The position numbers and the translations under genes are program-made. Positions 43,984 through 52,314 of a stretch of 52,314 bases of DNA are shown here, piece by piece. Each line of letters starts with the position of its first letter. The first letter of the stretch is position 1. Below the pieces are notes generated by a model. It was not told where the DNA came from and did no database searches. It saw only the letters and a program-made list of their open reading frames with translations. Source of the DNA: Clostridiales bacterium (GTDB lineage Bacteria > Bacillota > Clostridia > Christensenellales > Aristaeellaceae); contig JAAYDR010000099.1 in NCBI GenBank assembly GCA_012729115.1, positions 1 through 52,314 of the forward strand. Reading direction: 5' to 3'.

Positions 43984-45591
43984 TCACAGCCAAAGCAGCC
44001 CGCAGCAATCCAGCCATGGTACGCGGATAGATAATTCCGCACCATATTCCGTCTCTGTACATGAAAAAGGCAGGGATACAGGCGATCCCATTTCCACATC
44101 GGGCGTGGCGAACCAAACTGCATCTACGGGCATTACGGTCAGGATCCGCAATACGATGTCTGTTAGCGGCTTAGGCTTTTCTTTTCCCGTATTCCAAAAA
44201 TCGTCGTTCCCCCAAAGGTTGATCAGCCCAATCAACTTGCGCCCGTTCCCCTCTCGAAGAGTCAGCCACAGCCTGTCCGCTTCGCCCTCCAAGGAATAGG
44301 GTGTGTCGCAGGTGTATTCCCTGTTATCACCTCCGCAATGAGTTAGAGATATGTCTTTAAGGCTTCTGTCAAAAAGCAATCCCTGAAAGCGAACAAAAAA
44401 ATCCTGATATGCCTTGATTTTATCAGCTTGCCAAGGCTCCAACAGCGTGTAGTCGGCATAATAACCTTGGGTTACCACCGCATCCTTTTCCCCAAGGAAA
44501 AGCTGGGTTGCGCCGAAAAGTGCGATTGCAAAGGAAAGAAACAGTTCCCCGTAAAGCGCCCGTTCCGGTGTGTCGGTACGAAACGCCGCGGGATAGGCTG
44601 CCAGAACGATTGGCTTGCCGGATGGCTCCGCCCGGTGTACAGCCTCACGGAGATGACGATAGCGGTCCATGGGCGGCCACAGTTCCATGTAAACCGCGTC
44701 CTGAGGCTCCATCATCGTCGCATCCACAGGCCATGTACTCACATTGTTAAAGATCAAGTGGGGTTCATACCCTTCCGATTTTATCGTGCGATCTGCGTCC
44801 CGAATTAACGCAGGCAATCCCTTCTCCAACTCCCGTAGTTCTCCCGTGCTCGTCAGTGCGTACTTTGGCTCCCCATAGGTGTCCATGTGAATCCCATCAA
44901 ATCCCACTTTCTTCATCGCGTTCAGATATTGGCCAAACAAATGTTCCCTCCAAGGGCTTTCGATATCCATATAATAAAAAGTACCGATAAACACCATGGG
45001 CTTGTTCTGAACGGAATACAACCCCCAAGAGCGGTGTTCTTCCCAAAAACCACGGCTAGCTGCATACACTGCCCCATAGGCCATGGTAAGCATGCCCCGT
45101 TCCCGACAGGCGTGGATTTTCTGTCGAATCACCGATAAATTGTTACGTTTTCCCATCATATCGGTGTATTCCTCTTTTGGTGCCACCAAGGAATCGTGGC
45201 GGTAGGACCAGTCATAGAATTGCACACGATCAATGTGGTATTTCGCCATGCATTCCACGTCCGAATCATCTTCTGCTTGGAAATCGCTCAAGAAGCCGTA
45301 ACGGAGCACATCCCCACCAACATTAACAGCAGTTCCGACATAACCCATTGTTTCCTCTCCCCGCAGAAGGCGCGCCTGTATCCCATAACAGCCTTCGACC
45401 AGCGGCGGCAGTGCAAGTACTATTTTGTCATTCCCTTCCAGCGTAAAACGATGTGTGGTCACAGAGCATTCCAACTCTGTAATGCTTACCTCCATACTAT
45501 TTGCCATAAGCGCTTTGCCATCCCGCAGCAGGGTCAGCCCGATGCGCTCTCCGGGTATATACCGCCCCTTTTGGGTAGCCAACACCGTCAT
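43984..45591 (-). CDS. GH66-like dextranase / glucanotransferase, no signal peptide
   Basis: A 535-codon product resembling glycoside hydrolase family 66 (dextranase, cycloisomaltooligosaccharide glucanotransferase). RYGFLSDFQAEDD and YHIDRVQFYDWSYRHD are family hallmarks. VGFDGIHMDTYGEPK carries the likely nucleophile Asp and AVYMELWPP the likely acid/base Glu. The true start is the ATG at 45591, overlapping the upstream permease stop by four bases; a longer upstream frame is only a shadow of the permease. With no signal peptide it probably works on imported isomalto-oligosaccharides. Confidence 0.85.
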   Translation of the reverse strand: MTVLATQKGRYIPGERIGLTLLRDGKALMANSMEVSITELECSVTTHRFTLEGNDKIVLALPPLVEGCYGIQARLLRGEETMGYVGTAVNVGGDVLRYGFLSDFQAEDDSDVECMAKYHIDRVQFYDWSYRHDSLVAPKEEYTDMMGKRNNLSVIRQKIHACRERGMLTMAYGAVYAASRGFWEEHRSWGLYSVQNKPMVFIGTFYYMDIESPWREHLFGQYLNAMKKVGFDGIHMDTYGEPKYALTSTGELRELEKGLPALIRDADRTIKSEGYEPHLIFNNVSTWPVDATMMEPQDAVYMELWPPMDRYRHLREAVHRAEPSGKPIVLAAYPAAFRTDTPERALYGELFLSFAIALFGATQLFLGEKDAVVTQGYYADYTLLEPWQADKIKAYQDFFVRFQGLLFDRSLKDISLTHCGGDNREYTCDTPYSLEGEADRLWLTLREGNGRKLIGLINLWGNDDFWNTGKEKPKPLTDIVLRILTVMPVDAVWFATPDVEMGSPVSLPFSCTETEYGAELSIRVPWLDCCGLLWL

Positions 45592-46418
45592 CCCTTCACC
45601 GCTCCTTCCGTTAAGCCCTCTATAAACTGCTGTTGGAAGATCAGAAAGATTACCACCACAGGCACGATGGCAATCACCGCAGTAGCGGACATTAAATGCC
45701 ATTTTGCACCTCCAAACTGCTGAAAGAACACACTGAGTGCCTGGGGGATGTTTTGCCTGTCACGGGTTTGCAGAAAAAAAGCCGCTTGGGCGTAGTTGTT
45801 CCAAATGCCAAAACCATTTAAAATAACAAAACTGGCAGTAGCAGGCTTGAGTACTGGGAAAATCACCTGCCAGAAGGCCCTCATGCCGGTACAGCCGTCC
45901 ACCTCGGCAGCCTCGTCCAACTCCCGGGGTAACGCCCGGATAAATGTTGTGTAAATGAACACCGCCGACGGCAACGCAAGGGTGGAACACACCAGAATCA
46001 TCCCCCAAAGGGTATTGACCGCATGGATTCTTCGCATCAGGCTATATAGTGGCACTGTATTGATGATGCCGGGTATCATCATACAACCGATAAACAACGA
46101 AAATACAGCCTTGTTGTACCACGTGTACCTGCGAGCAATGGCGTAACCCGCCATACCGCCCAATAGAATCGTAAGCCCCAAGGTTCCAAAGGTGATCACA
46201 GAGGAGTTGACCATAGCCGTCCCAATGCGGCTTTTTTCCCAAGCATCAGCAAAATTCGACCAGGCGAAGGTGGGAATGAACAGATTACCCTCATAAAAAA
46301 CTCTGGAGGGAGCATTGAGGGAAAGCACCAGGAGCACATAAAAGGGAATTATACACATCAGGCAGATCAGGATAAGCAGGAGGATTCGCAGTCCCTTGAT
46401 CAGTGTTATCTCTTTCAT
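45588..46418 (-). CDS. Sugar ABC transporter permease (MalG type)
   Basis: A 276-residue permease starting MKEITLIKGLRILLL, with GGGAGGG upstream. It has six spans, the coupling loop ALPRELDEAAEVDGCTGMRAF and the ending IEGLTEGAVKG. An in-frame upstream extension lacks a ribosome site. It partners the permease 14 bases upstream and is coupled to the GH66-like gene. Confidence 0.93.
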   Translation of the reverse strand: MKEITLIKGLRILLLILICLMCIIPFYVLLVLSLNAPSRVFYEGNLFIPTFAWSNFADAWEKSRIGTAMVNSSVITFGTLGLTILLGGMAGYAIARRYTWYNKAVFSLFIGCMMIPGIINTVPLYSLMRRIHAVNTLWGMILVCSTLALPSAVFIYTTFIRALPRELDEAAEVDGCTGMRAFWQVIFPVLKPATASFVILNGFGIWNNYAQAAFFLQTRDRQNIPQALSVFFQQFGGAKWHLMSATAVIAIVPVVVIFLIFQQQFIEGLTEGAVKG

Positions 46419-46432
46419 ATTACGGCCCTCCC

Positions 46433-47296
46433 TTACTCCTTCACCTTTGTCAGGCGTATGGAGATCAACACGGGAAGCAAAATAATGAAGAATAAAATCA
46501 TCGCCACTGCGGTGGAATACCCTGTACGGCTGCCATAGCACATGCGCAAGATATAGATACTCAAGCTCTCCGTTGCATAGCCCGGCCCGCCTTCAGTGAG
46601 AGACATGATTACGTCAAATACCGACAGGGAGCCAATGATGTTTGTGACTACATTGATACGAATGGCGGGCATCAGCAAGGGAAGGGTCAAACGAACAAAC
46701 CGCTGCCATGAGGTGGCTCCGTCTATTACTGCGGCCTCCTTTAGATCCACAGGAATCCCTTTCAAGCCTGCCAGATAGATGATCATGGTCATTCCCGCAA
46801 ATTGCCAGACGTTCACGAAAATCAGCACCGCCATGGTGGTGGGATAGTCGCTCATCCAATTGCCCAATGGAAAAGTCGTGCCAAGAAAACCCATGGCGTG
46901 GTAGAGAAAGCCGCGCCCTGGCTGCAGCAGAAAGTACCAGATATATCCCATAATCAGCGGGCTGATGATGGCAGGTAGATAAATAATGACCCGTGCCAGG
47001 CTCCGTCCATGAAAGGGCTTTTCCATCAGAAGTGCATATATCAGGCCCATAAAGTTCAGCAAGAGGGTGCTGCCCACCGCGAAGATCAACGTGGTACGGA
47101 TGTCGCCCATGGCCCTGGGATCCTGAAAGAAGCGGGCGAAGTTGGCAAGCCCCACATACGTTGCTTCCCCCATGCCATCCCAATCTGTCATGCTCATGCC
47201 CACACCTCTGACCAGCGGATAGATGAAGAACGTGCAAAACAGACCCAGAGCGGGCAGCGACATAAGGTGGGTATAGTCACTTCGTTTGGCCCTCAT
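46433..47296 (-). CDS. Sugar ABC transporter permease (MalF type)
   Basis: A 287-residue permease. It has ALGLFCTFFIYPLVRGVGMSM, the coupling loop GIPVDLKEAAVIDGATSWQRF and SLTEGGPGYATESLSIYIL. The start MRAKRSDYTHL is preferred because AAGGA lies eight bases upstream; other in-frame ATGs lie further upstream. Confidence 0.92.
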   Translation of the reverse strand: MRAKRSDYTHLMSLPALGLFCTFFIYPLVRGVGMSMTDWDGMGEATYVGLANFARFFQDPRAMGDIRTTLIFAVGSTLLLNFMGLIYALLMEKPFHGRSLARVIIYLPAIISPLIMGYIWYFLLQPGRGFLYHAMGFLGTTFPLGNWMSDYPTTMAVLIFVNVWQFAGMTMIIYLAGLKGIPVDLKEAAVIDGATSWQRFVRLTLPLLMPAIRINVVTNIIGSLSVFDVIMSLTEGGPGYATESLSIYILRMCYGSRTGYSTAVAMILFFIILLPVLISIRLTKVKE

Positions 47297-47320
47297 GGTG
47301 ATCATCCTTTTCATAGAAAG

Positions 47321-47348
47321 CGGGGTGCGGGCACAGGCTCGCACCCCG
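47321..47348 (-). terminator. Hairpin between binding protein and permeases
   Basis: CGGGGTGCG and CGCACCCCG form a 9-pair stem followed by CTTTCT on the minus strand. The position matches the internal terminator of the first sugar operon, though the U run is weaker. Confidence 0.6.
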
Positions 47349-47373
47349 GCATTTGCGTAGTAAGAGCAATGCC

Positions 47374-48627
47374 TTAGAAGCCCTCATTCCAAGCCCTTTC
47401 ATATGCCTGGGCAAATCCCGCTGCGTTATAGGTACCTGCTAACAAGTCCTGCACCATCCGGCCCGCGTCATCTCCACTAAAGCCGGCAGGCTTCTCATTT
47501 GTGAAACCAATGTTCACTGCGTTGCCCAGGGTGGCTTTCACTTCCTCCGCAAAGGCTTCCGGAGCCCATGCCGCGTTCACATCGGTAAAGGCACTGGGAG
47601 AACCGAGGGCTTCGCTGTACTTCTTCTGGTTTTCAGCGCTGAATAGGTAACTGAGGAAGGCCTTGGCGACATTTATATTCTTACTCGTGGCTGAGATCGC
47701 ATAACCGCTGTCCTCAGCGGATAGAACCACGGGCTTTGTACCCGGCATGTAGGCCGGATAGGGAGCAAAACCCAACTTATCGGCCATGTCAGGGTTGGCT
47801 TCCAGAATGCCTGACAAAGCCCACATGCCATTGGAGAACATGGCAGCTTTGCCGGTGACGAAGGCCTGAACGCAGTTATCGCTTGTGGCTGTGAGAACGT
47901 CCTCATTGATTAAGCCCTTGGCCTGAAGGTCCAGCAGGTTTTGCGCAAAAACGGCCATGCAACCATCCGCCGCGCCCAGGTTCAGCTTTGCACTGTCGTT
48001 TACCAGCATTGCCTTCTTGCATTCCAGAGCACCTAAGGTCTGCTTCAGGTAGCCATGCGGGATGAACTCGATAAGGTGGCCCAGATGCCACGCCTCTTTA
48101 CCGAAGATAAACCATGGGGTCACATCGGGTTTTTTCTCCTTAATTGTTGACAGGTTGACCACAAATTCCTCCCAGGTGACAGCGGGGGTCAAACCCAATT
48201 CTGCGAAAATCTCCTTGTTATAAAAGAAGCCCGCCATGGTCATGTTGGTGCAGACCCGGTACTGCATACCGGTTTTTAGGTCCGTGCAGTTTTCCCACAT
48301 GGAAGGAATCAAGCGATCCCACCATTCCTTCATTCCGCTCAGATCAAGGTATTTCCCCTGATCCACGAACTCCTGCTCGTAGGTGGTCATCACGTCGGGC
48401 ACCTCACCACTGGCAAACTTGACTTTGATGATGGAGCTGGCGTCATTTTGGTATTCCTGCTCCACCACAATGCCTGGATTTGTTGCATTGAAGTCTTCGA
48501 TGATCTCGTTGAGCAGATCGATGGTTTCGATCTTGCCGGTAAAAAAGCTCACCTTCGTTTCGGCTAGTCCCACCCACGCTGTCAGACACAGCGCTAGGGT
48601 CAACACAAATACCAAAGCCCTTTTCAT
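47374..48627 (-). CDS. Sugar ABC transporter substrate-binding protein
   Basis: A 417-residue solute-binding protein (family 1). The signal peptide is MKRALVFVLTLALCLTAWVGLA-ETKVSFF; its only Cys lies in the hydrophobic core, not at a lipobox. KFASGEVPDVMTTYEQEFVD and FLSYLFSAENQKKYSEALG fit the family. AGGAGGAG precedes the ATG. It is the first gene of the GH66 operon and divergent from the YesM-type kinase gene. Confidence 0.92.
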   Translation of the reverse strand: MKRALVFVLTLALCLTAWVGLAETKVSFFTGKIETIDLLNEIIEDFNATNPGIVVEQEYQNDASSIIKVKFASGEVPDVMTTYEQEFVDQGKYLDLSGMKEWWDRLIPSMWENCTDLKTGMQYRVCTNMTMAGFFYNKEIFAELGLTPAVTWEEFVVNLSTIKEKKPDVTPWFIFGKEAWHLGHLIEFIPHGYLKQTLGALECKKAMLVNDSAKLNLGAADGCMAVFAQNLLDLQAKGLINEDVLTATSDNCVQAFVTGKAAMFSNGMWALSGILEANPDMADKLGFAPYPAYMPGTKPVVLSAEDSGYAISATSKNINVAKAFLSYLFSAENQKKYSEALGSPSAFTDVNAAWAPEAFAEEVKATLGNAVNIGFTNEKPAGFSGDDAGRMVQDLLAGTYNAAGFAQAYERAWNEGF

Positions 48628-48679
48628 GAATACTCCTCCTCATTGTGGCAGCCGGAATGGCCGCTATTGATATATCTCT

Positions 48680-48706
48680 ATTATAGATACTTCCCTGTAA
48701 AGGGAA
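48680..48706 (-). promoter_or_regulatory. Promoter/operator region of the GH66 operon
   Basis: A perfect TATAAT lies at 48680-48685 on the minus strand. The -35 region is poor (ATTTCC) but overlaps the palindrome TTCCCT-GTAA-AGGGAA (48691-48706). A weak -35 with an adjacent inverted repeat suits an activator-dependent promoter. Confidence 0.55.
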
Positions 48707-48749
48707 ATACCGTCTTTTTTTGATTTTGGTGCATGATTTTACACTCGCG

Positions 48750-48778
48750 TTGCACCCATGCGGTCATCACGTTATAAT
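48750..48778 (+). promoter_or_regulatory. Promoter of the two-component genes
   Basis: TTGCAC (48750-48755), a 17-base spacer and a perfect TATAAT (48773-48778), 23 bases before the GTG start. Confidence 0.75.
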
Positions 48779-48801
48779 AAGGGTAAGGAAGGTGAGTCAA
48801 C

Positions 48802-50595
48802 GTGAAAACCAGCGTCAAACAAAAGCTGCTGGCAATGATCTCCGCGTTGATCTTGGTCTCGGTCATGGCAGTGACAGTGCTCACCAACCAGAATTATCGC
48901 GCTGACCTGGTAGCACAAAGTGCCGAGTCAACGCGACAGCTACTTGAGCAACTTGCCATCAACGTGGACACCTATCTGGACGAGCTTTTTCGCCTTTGTC
49001 TGTCGCCCTACTATAACAAGCGCGTGATGGAACAGTTGGAACTAACCCCCTTATCAGCCGCAGCAAAACTCCAAAAGCGGCGCATCATTGAGGACTACCT
49101 ATCGGAGATGATGACCCTGCCCAGAGGTGATATCCTTCGGGCCCATATTTTAAGCGACGAAATCTACTCCAGCAGCAAAACCCGCTACAGTGCGGATATT
49201 CCTGATGATTACCGGAGGGAAAGCTGGTACGAAAGTGCCATGAACAGTAGCGAGGCTGTCTTTGTGCCAGCCCACACCGAAACCCAGGGGAAGGCAGTGC
49301 TATCGGTCTTTTCTGTAGTTCAGCGGCTGAACAGTACTCGAGATAGTACCAATACCCTTGGCATGATCCGTGTGGACGCAAACTACAACGGTATCAAAGC
49401 CGTCTGCGACCGGGCAAGCACTGGCCAGAGCAGCGGTCTATATATCCTTGATAGTGCCGGAAACGTGATCTACGCCAATGACCGGGCAGGTGAAGCCCTG
49501 CGTGGGGCTCTTGGTATCGCGTTGGGTTCTCACCCTGAGGAGAATGCCTTTACCCTAGTGCTGGACAAGGCGGAATACCTGGTGAGCGTGCAATCCCTCA
49601 ATGTGACGGATTGGCGAATTATTGACATACATTCCATGAAGGCTCTTACAACGGCCTCTACCATGGCACGAAACAAGGCCTTTGTGTTGGCCTTCCTGTG
49701 TGCGGTTTTAGGCGTATTGGTTTCTGTGCCGTTGGTGCGGCTGTTCTTAGGCCCAATCTTTCGCATCACTGGTCTAATGCGTAGCGCCCAAGGCGGCGAT
49801 CTGACCGTACGTGCGAGCACCGATGGTCACGATGAACTGGCCTATCTCGCCCGTTCCTTTAATGAAATGCTAGAACAAATCCATGCCGAAACCGAACGCA
49901 ACAACTTGTTGACCCGGCAGGTGTATGAGGCCCGCTATCTGGAAAAGGAGGCGCAATACGCGGCTCTGTGTAACCAGATCCGGCCTCACTTTTTATTCAA
50001 CGCTCTGAACACCATCCATCTGCTCATCAAAACCGCACGAGGAGATGAGGCGGTACAATGCATCGACATGTTAGCAACACTGCTAAGGGGCATGGTCAAT
50101 ACTGGCCGGGAGATCAGCTTGGGCGCAGAGATGAAGATAGTAGAAAGTTACCTAATATTACAACAGAAGCGTTATAGCAGCCTGTGCTACACGCTGCCCC
50201 AGGTCTCTGCCTCCTGGAGTGAATACCTGCTGCCTGCCCTGACAGTCCAGCCCATTGTGGAAAATGCGCTGATACATGGATGTGAACCCAAGCGGGGCAG
50301 CACGCGTATTGACGTACACATGGAAGAAATGGAGGACGAACTGAGGGTAGTTATCCAAGACAATGGCATGGGCATAACAATGGATAAACTAGCGGCTCTT
50401 AAGGAAGCCCTTCTTGAGAGCACGATGGAACCTTCTGTTTACGATGCCGGCGTTGGGCTGGTAAACATCTCCCGACGGGTTAAGCTGAAATTTGGTCAGC
50501 AATATGGGCTGTCGATCGAATCCCGCCCCGGCGAAGGTACGTGTATCACACTCCACCTACCGACGAAAGGAGATACACCATGTACAGAGCCCTGA
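48802..50595 (+). CDS. Sensor histidine kinase, YesM family
   Basis: A 597-residue membrane kinase. The first span is about residues 9-28; an extracytoplasmic sensing region (about 30-288) follows, then a second span (about 292-318), a HAMP linker (about 318-370) and the His_kinase domain with IRPHFLFNALNTIH (His396 phosphorylated). The ATPase shows IVENALIHGCEP, DNGMGI and GVGLVNISRR. GTG start with GGAAGGTGAG upstream. It is divergent from the sugar operon and probably senses its sugar or the loaded binding protein. Confidence 0.93.
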   Translation: MKTSVKQKLLAMISALILVSVMAVTVLTNQNYRADLVAQSAESTRQLLEQLAINVDTYLDELFRLCLSPYYNKRVMEQLELTPLSAAAKLQKRRIIEDYLSEMMTLPRGDILRAHILSDEIYSSSKTRYSADIPDDYRRESWYESAMNSSEAVFVPAHTETQGKAVLSVFSVVQRLNSTRDSTNTLGMIRVDANYNGIKAVCDRASTGQSSGLYILDSAGNVIYANDRAGEALRGALGIALGSHPEENAFTLVLDKAEYLVSVQSLNVTDWRIIDIHSMKALTTASTMARNKAFVLAFLCAVLGVLVSVPLVRLFLGPIFRITGLMRSAQGGDLTVRASTDGHDELAYLARSFNEMLEQIHAETERNNLLTRQVYEARYLEKEAQYAALCNQIRPHFLFNALNTIHLLIKTARGDEAVQCIDMLATLLRGMVNTGREISLGAEMKIVESYLILQQKRYSSLCYTLPQVSASWSEYLLPALTVQPIVENALIHGCEPKRGSTRIDVHMEEMEDELRVVIQDNGMGITMDKLAALKEALLESTMEPSVYDAGVGLVNISRRVKLKFGQQYGLSIESRPGEGTCITLHLPTKGDTPCTEP

Positions 50596-52016
50596 TCGTA
50601 GAGGACGAGGACCTAATGCGAGAGTATCTGGCTGCGAAGCTGACCGAGCTCTGTCCCCTGTGGATGGCTGCTTCCACCGCCGCCGACGGCATGGAGGCGG
50701 TAGAACTTTTGGCTCACGAACGTTATGACGGGATCCTCACAGACATCCGGATGCCGGGCATGGGTGGCATTGAACTGGCCCGCTTCATTCGCCGGGAGGA
50801 TGCAGAGATCCCGATTCTGGTCCTCTCTGGATATGACGAATTTGATTATGCCCGCTCGGCCATGCGGTTAAATGTGTTTGACTACCTGCTCAAACCTATC
50901 AATGAGAAGGAACTGTCGGCTGCGTTGTCTGCCATGGCGGCGCTGGTAGCTGCTCGGCAGGACCGGTGCGGCATGAACCAACTGCTCCTGGCGTTGCAAG
51001 GAGATGAAGAGGCATGTACCGCTTTGGCCAAACGTTATCACGGGCAGGCCTGCGGGGTGATGCTACTGGCTCCCTCCTATCGGGAGACTATGTCCCTGGA
51101 TGGACTATTTGACATGGCCTGCGGTTTGGGCACACTAACAATCCGACTCCCCAAAGCTGTAGCAGTGCTGTGCAACTCTCCGGACGCAATACTGCTGACC
51201 ACCCTTTTCCATCGCACCCTGGAGCGATTTCAACAAGAACATCCTGAGATCCGCTGTTGCTGCGGCAGTGCTCCTTTGGACTGGGGCAACGGGCGATCGA
51301 GCTTTCGGAAGGCCGATCAACTGCTTTTCTTGGCTCTGGCGCTGGACCTTCCTTTGCTCACTGAGCCTCTGACGCTGGAGCAAAGACAATTCGATACCCG
51401 CTTAGAAACGATGCGCAGACGGTTACAGGAGGAACTAGTGGAGCACCGCCTGACCCTGGAGCGTTGCGCTTCTCTGAAACTCACGCTTGCTGAATTTCCT
51501 CATTCCTCCCGTTACTCGGTTGCTATCGCGTTGCTGGAAGCCTGCATCGCCGACAACGAAGCACGGCAGGCCTCCTTGAAGCTTATTTCTGACGCTGGGC
51601 CCGAAAATGTATCAGAAACCTTTTCCATTGCGCTACAGATGCTGGGGGACCTAGGATCTGCCGCTCCGGCCCCTACCACTGAGCTAATCCAACGGGCTCG
51701 GGACGTGATGCAGGCCCGATTTTCTGAGGCCATCAGCCTCTCCTCCCTGGCCGAGGAGCTACACATCACCCCCGCGTACCTGAGCTCCCTATTTCACCGG
51801 GAGATGAGGCTCAGCTATTCCGAGTTTCTGTTAAAGTTGAGAATGGAGGATGCGGCTCGGCGACTACTGGAAAATCCACAGATTAAGGTATACGAAGTGG
51901 GAGAAGCAGTTGGTTTTCCTTCTGCTAAACACTTTGCCCATGTGTTCCGGGAGTATTATCATCTCACACCCAAGGAGTATCGTGATCGGAATGCGATAGG
52001 AAGACGGCTCGACTAA
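50580..52016 (+). CDS. AraC-type response regulator, YesN family
   Basis: A 478-residue response regulator. The receiver (residues 1-120) has acidic EDED, phosphorylated Asp55 in GILTDIRMPG and Lys in YLLKPINE. A long middle region leads to the AraC DNA-binding domain (about 375-475), with SLAEELHITPAYLSSLFHRE and VGEAVGFPSAKHFAHVFREY. The start MYRALIVEDED has AAGGAG upstream and overlaps the kinase gene by 16 bases. It most likely activates the divergent GH66 operon. Confidence 0.93.
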   Translation: MYRALIVEDEDLMREYLAAKLTELCPLWMAASTAADGMEAVELLAHERYDGILTDIRMPGMGGIELARFIRREDAEIPILVLSGYDEFDYARSAMRLNVFDYLLKPINEKELSAALSAMAALVAARQDRCGMNQLLLALQGDEEACTALAKRYHGQACGVMLLAPSYRETMSLDGLFDMACGLGTLTIRLPKAVAVLCNSPDAILLTTLFHRTLERFQQEHPEIRCCCGSAPLDWGNGRSSFRKADQLLFLALALDLPLLTEPLTLEQRQFDTRLETMRRRLQEELVEHRLTLERCASLKLTLAEFPHSSRYSVAIALLEACIADNEARQASLKLISDAGPENVSETFSIALQMLGDLGSAAPAPTTELIQRARDVMQARFSEAISLSSLAEELHITPAYLSSLFHREMRLSYSEFLLKLRMEDAARRLLENPQIKVYEVGEAVGFPSAKHFAHVFREYYHLTPKEYRDRNAIGRRLD

Positions 52017-52187
52017 ATGCAAAATCCCTATCTAAATCTAACATGGTGTAAATGCGTGAGATAACAGATAGAAAACCTCAATACTGAAACTCATATCCGC
52101 TAACAACGTACGACAAAACAATGTTGACTGTTATCTTTTATTCCGCAAAACTGGGCCACTGACCGGTTCCTCTATGTAATCCCGTCT
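52017..52187. other. Intergenic sequence
   Basis: No gene or clear regulatory site is seen between the YesN-type gene and the terminator-like hairpin. Confidence 0.4.
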
Positions 52188-52230
52188 GGGGGCTGTAGCA
52201 AAACACAAAACTTGCTACAGCCTCTTTTTT
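52188..52230 (+). terminator. Terminator at the right end
   Basis: GGCTGTAGCAA (52191-52201) pairs perfectly with TTGCTACAGCC (52212-52222), followed by TCTTTTTT. It is 175 bases after the YesN-type stop. It probably ends the two-component transcript, although such GGGGCTGTAGC sequences also occur at insertion-element ends. Nothing is recognised from 52231 to the window end. Confidence 0.75.
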
Positions 52231-52314
52231 CACTGAGATTTGGCGTTCGTTTCGTAGTTAACGGGTCATTATCATCCAGAAATCATGATTTTATCCTAAA
52301 CATTGGCACCCCAA

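Noticed and set aside
45592-45702. N-terminal extension of the GH66-like gene
   Set aside because: It would lie inside the permease gene in another frame; the ATG at 45591 overlaps the permease stop in the usual ATGA coupling.

Overview
The window looks like chromosomal DNA of a spore-forming clostridial Firmicute, plausibly of the Christensenellales type. It has near-balanced base composition, strong AGGAGG-type ribosome sites and TTGACA/TATAAT promoters. It also carries a Spo0A-like protein, proteins resembling spore-surface families, a rubrerythrin and other anaerobe-type genes. All three substrate-binding proteins have Ala-x-Ala signal peptides without a lipobox cysteine. The lineage is an inference from gene content and style.

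Layout. 1-8150: a truncated ABC exporter gene at the edge, an oligopeptide transporter operon (oppBCDFA, minus strand) with its own promoter and a terminator-like leader hairpin, and a membrane acyltransferase. 8367-9743: rpsF-ssb-rpsR with promoter and terminator. 9741-17447: an F420-ligase-like protein, two DEAD-box helicases, a cysteine-rich propeller-like protein, a DUF378 protein, a Spo0A-like regulator with a degenerate receiver, a DUF4230-like protein, a Cu/Zn superoxide dismutase-like protein and a 63-residue protein. 17512-25091: a possible spore-coat protein, tRNA-Pro(GGG), a LysM protein, rubrerythrin, a three-subunit molybdenum hydroxylase whose iron-sulfur gene is frameshifted in a G7 run, then smpB and ssrA (tmRNA). 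25172-27518: a small cluster of cysteine-rich proteins (a membrane protein, two related helical proteins and a cupin), probably spore-surface. 27561-34178: a MarR-type regulator and ABC exporter operon with two palindromic operators flanking its promoter, wecB, an MGMT-family protein, a His/Cys-rich unknown and a cytoplasmic GH20-like hexosaminidase.

34331-48706 is a carbohydrate region. A GntR-controlled minus-strand operon encodes a binding protein, two permeases, a split transketolase, a cupin and a Gfo/Idh/MocA dehydrogenase. A second minus-strand operon encodes a binding protein, two permeases and a GH66-like glucanase without a signal peptide, and is probably controlled by the divergent YesM/YesN-type two-component pair at 48802-52016. 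Neither sugar operon carries an ATPase, so both probably share one encoded elsewhere. Between them lies a plus-strand pair: an HTH protein, and a Ser/Thr kinase with one membrane span and an outward-facing leucine-rich repeat domain. That pair, the receiver-degenerate Spo0A-like protein and the transketolase operon are the most interesting items.
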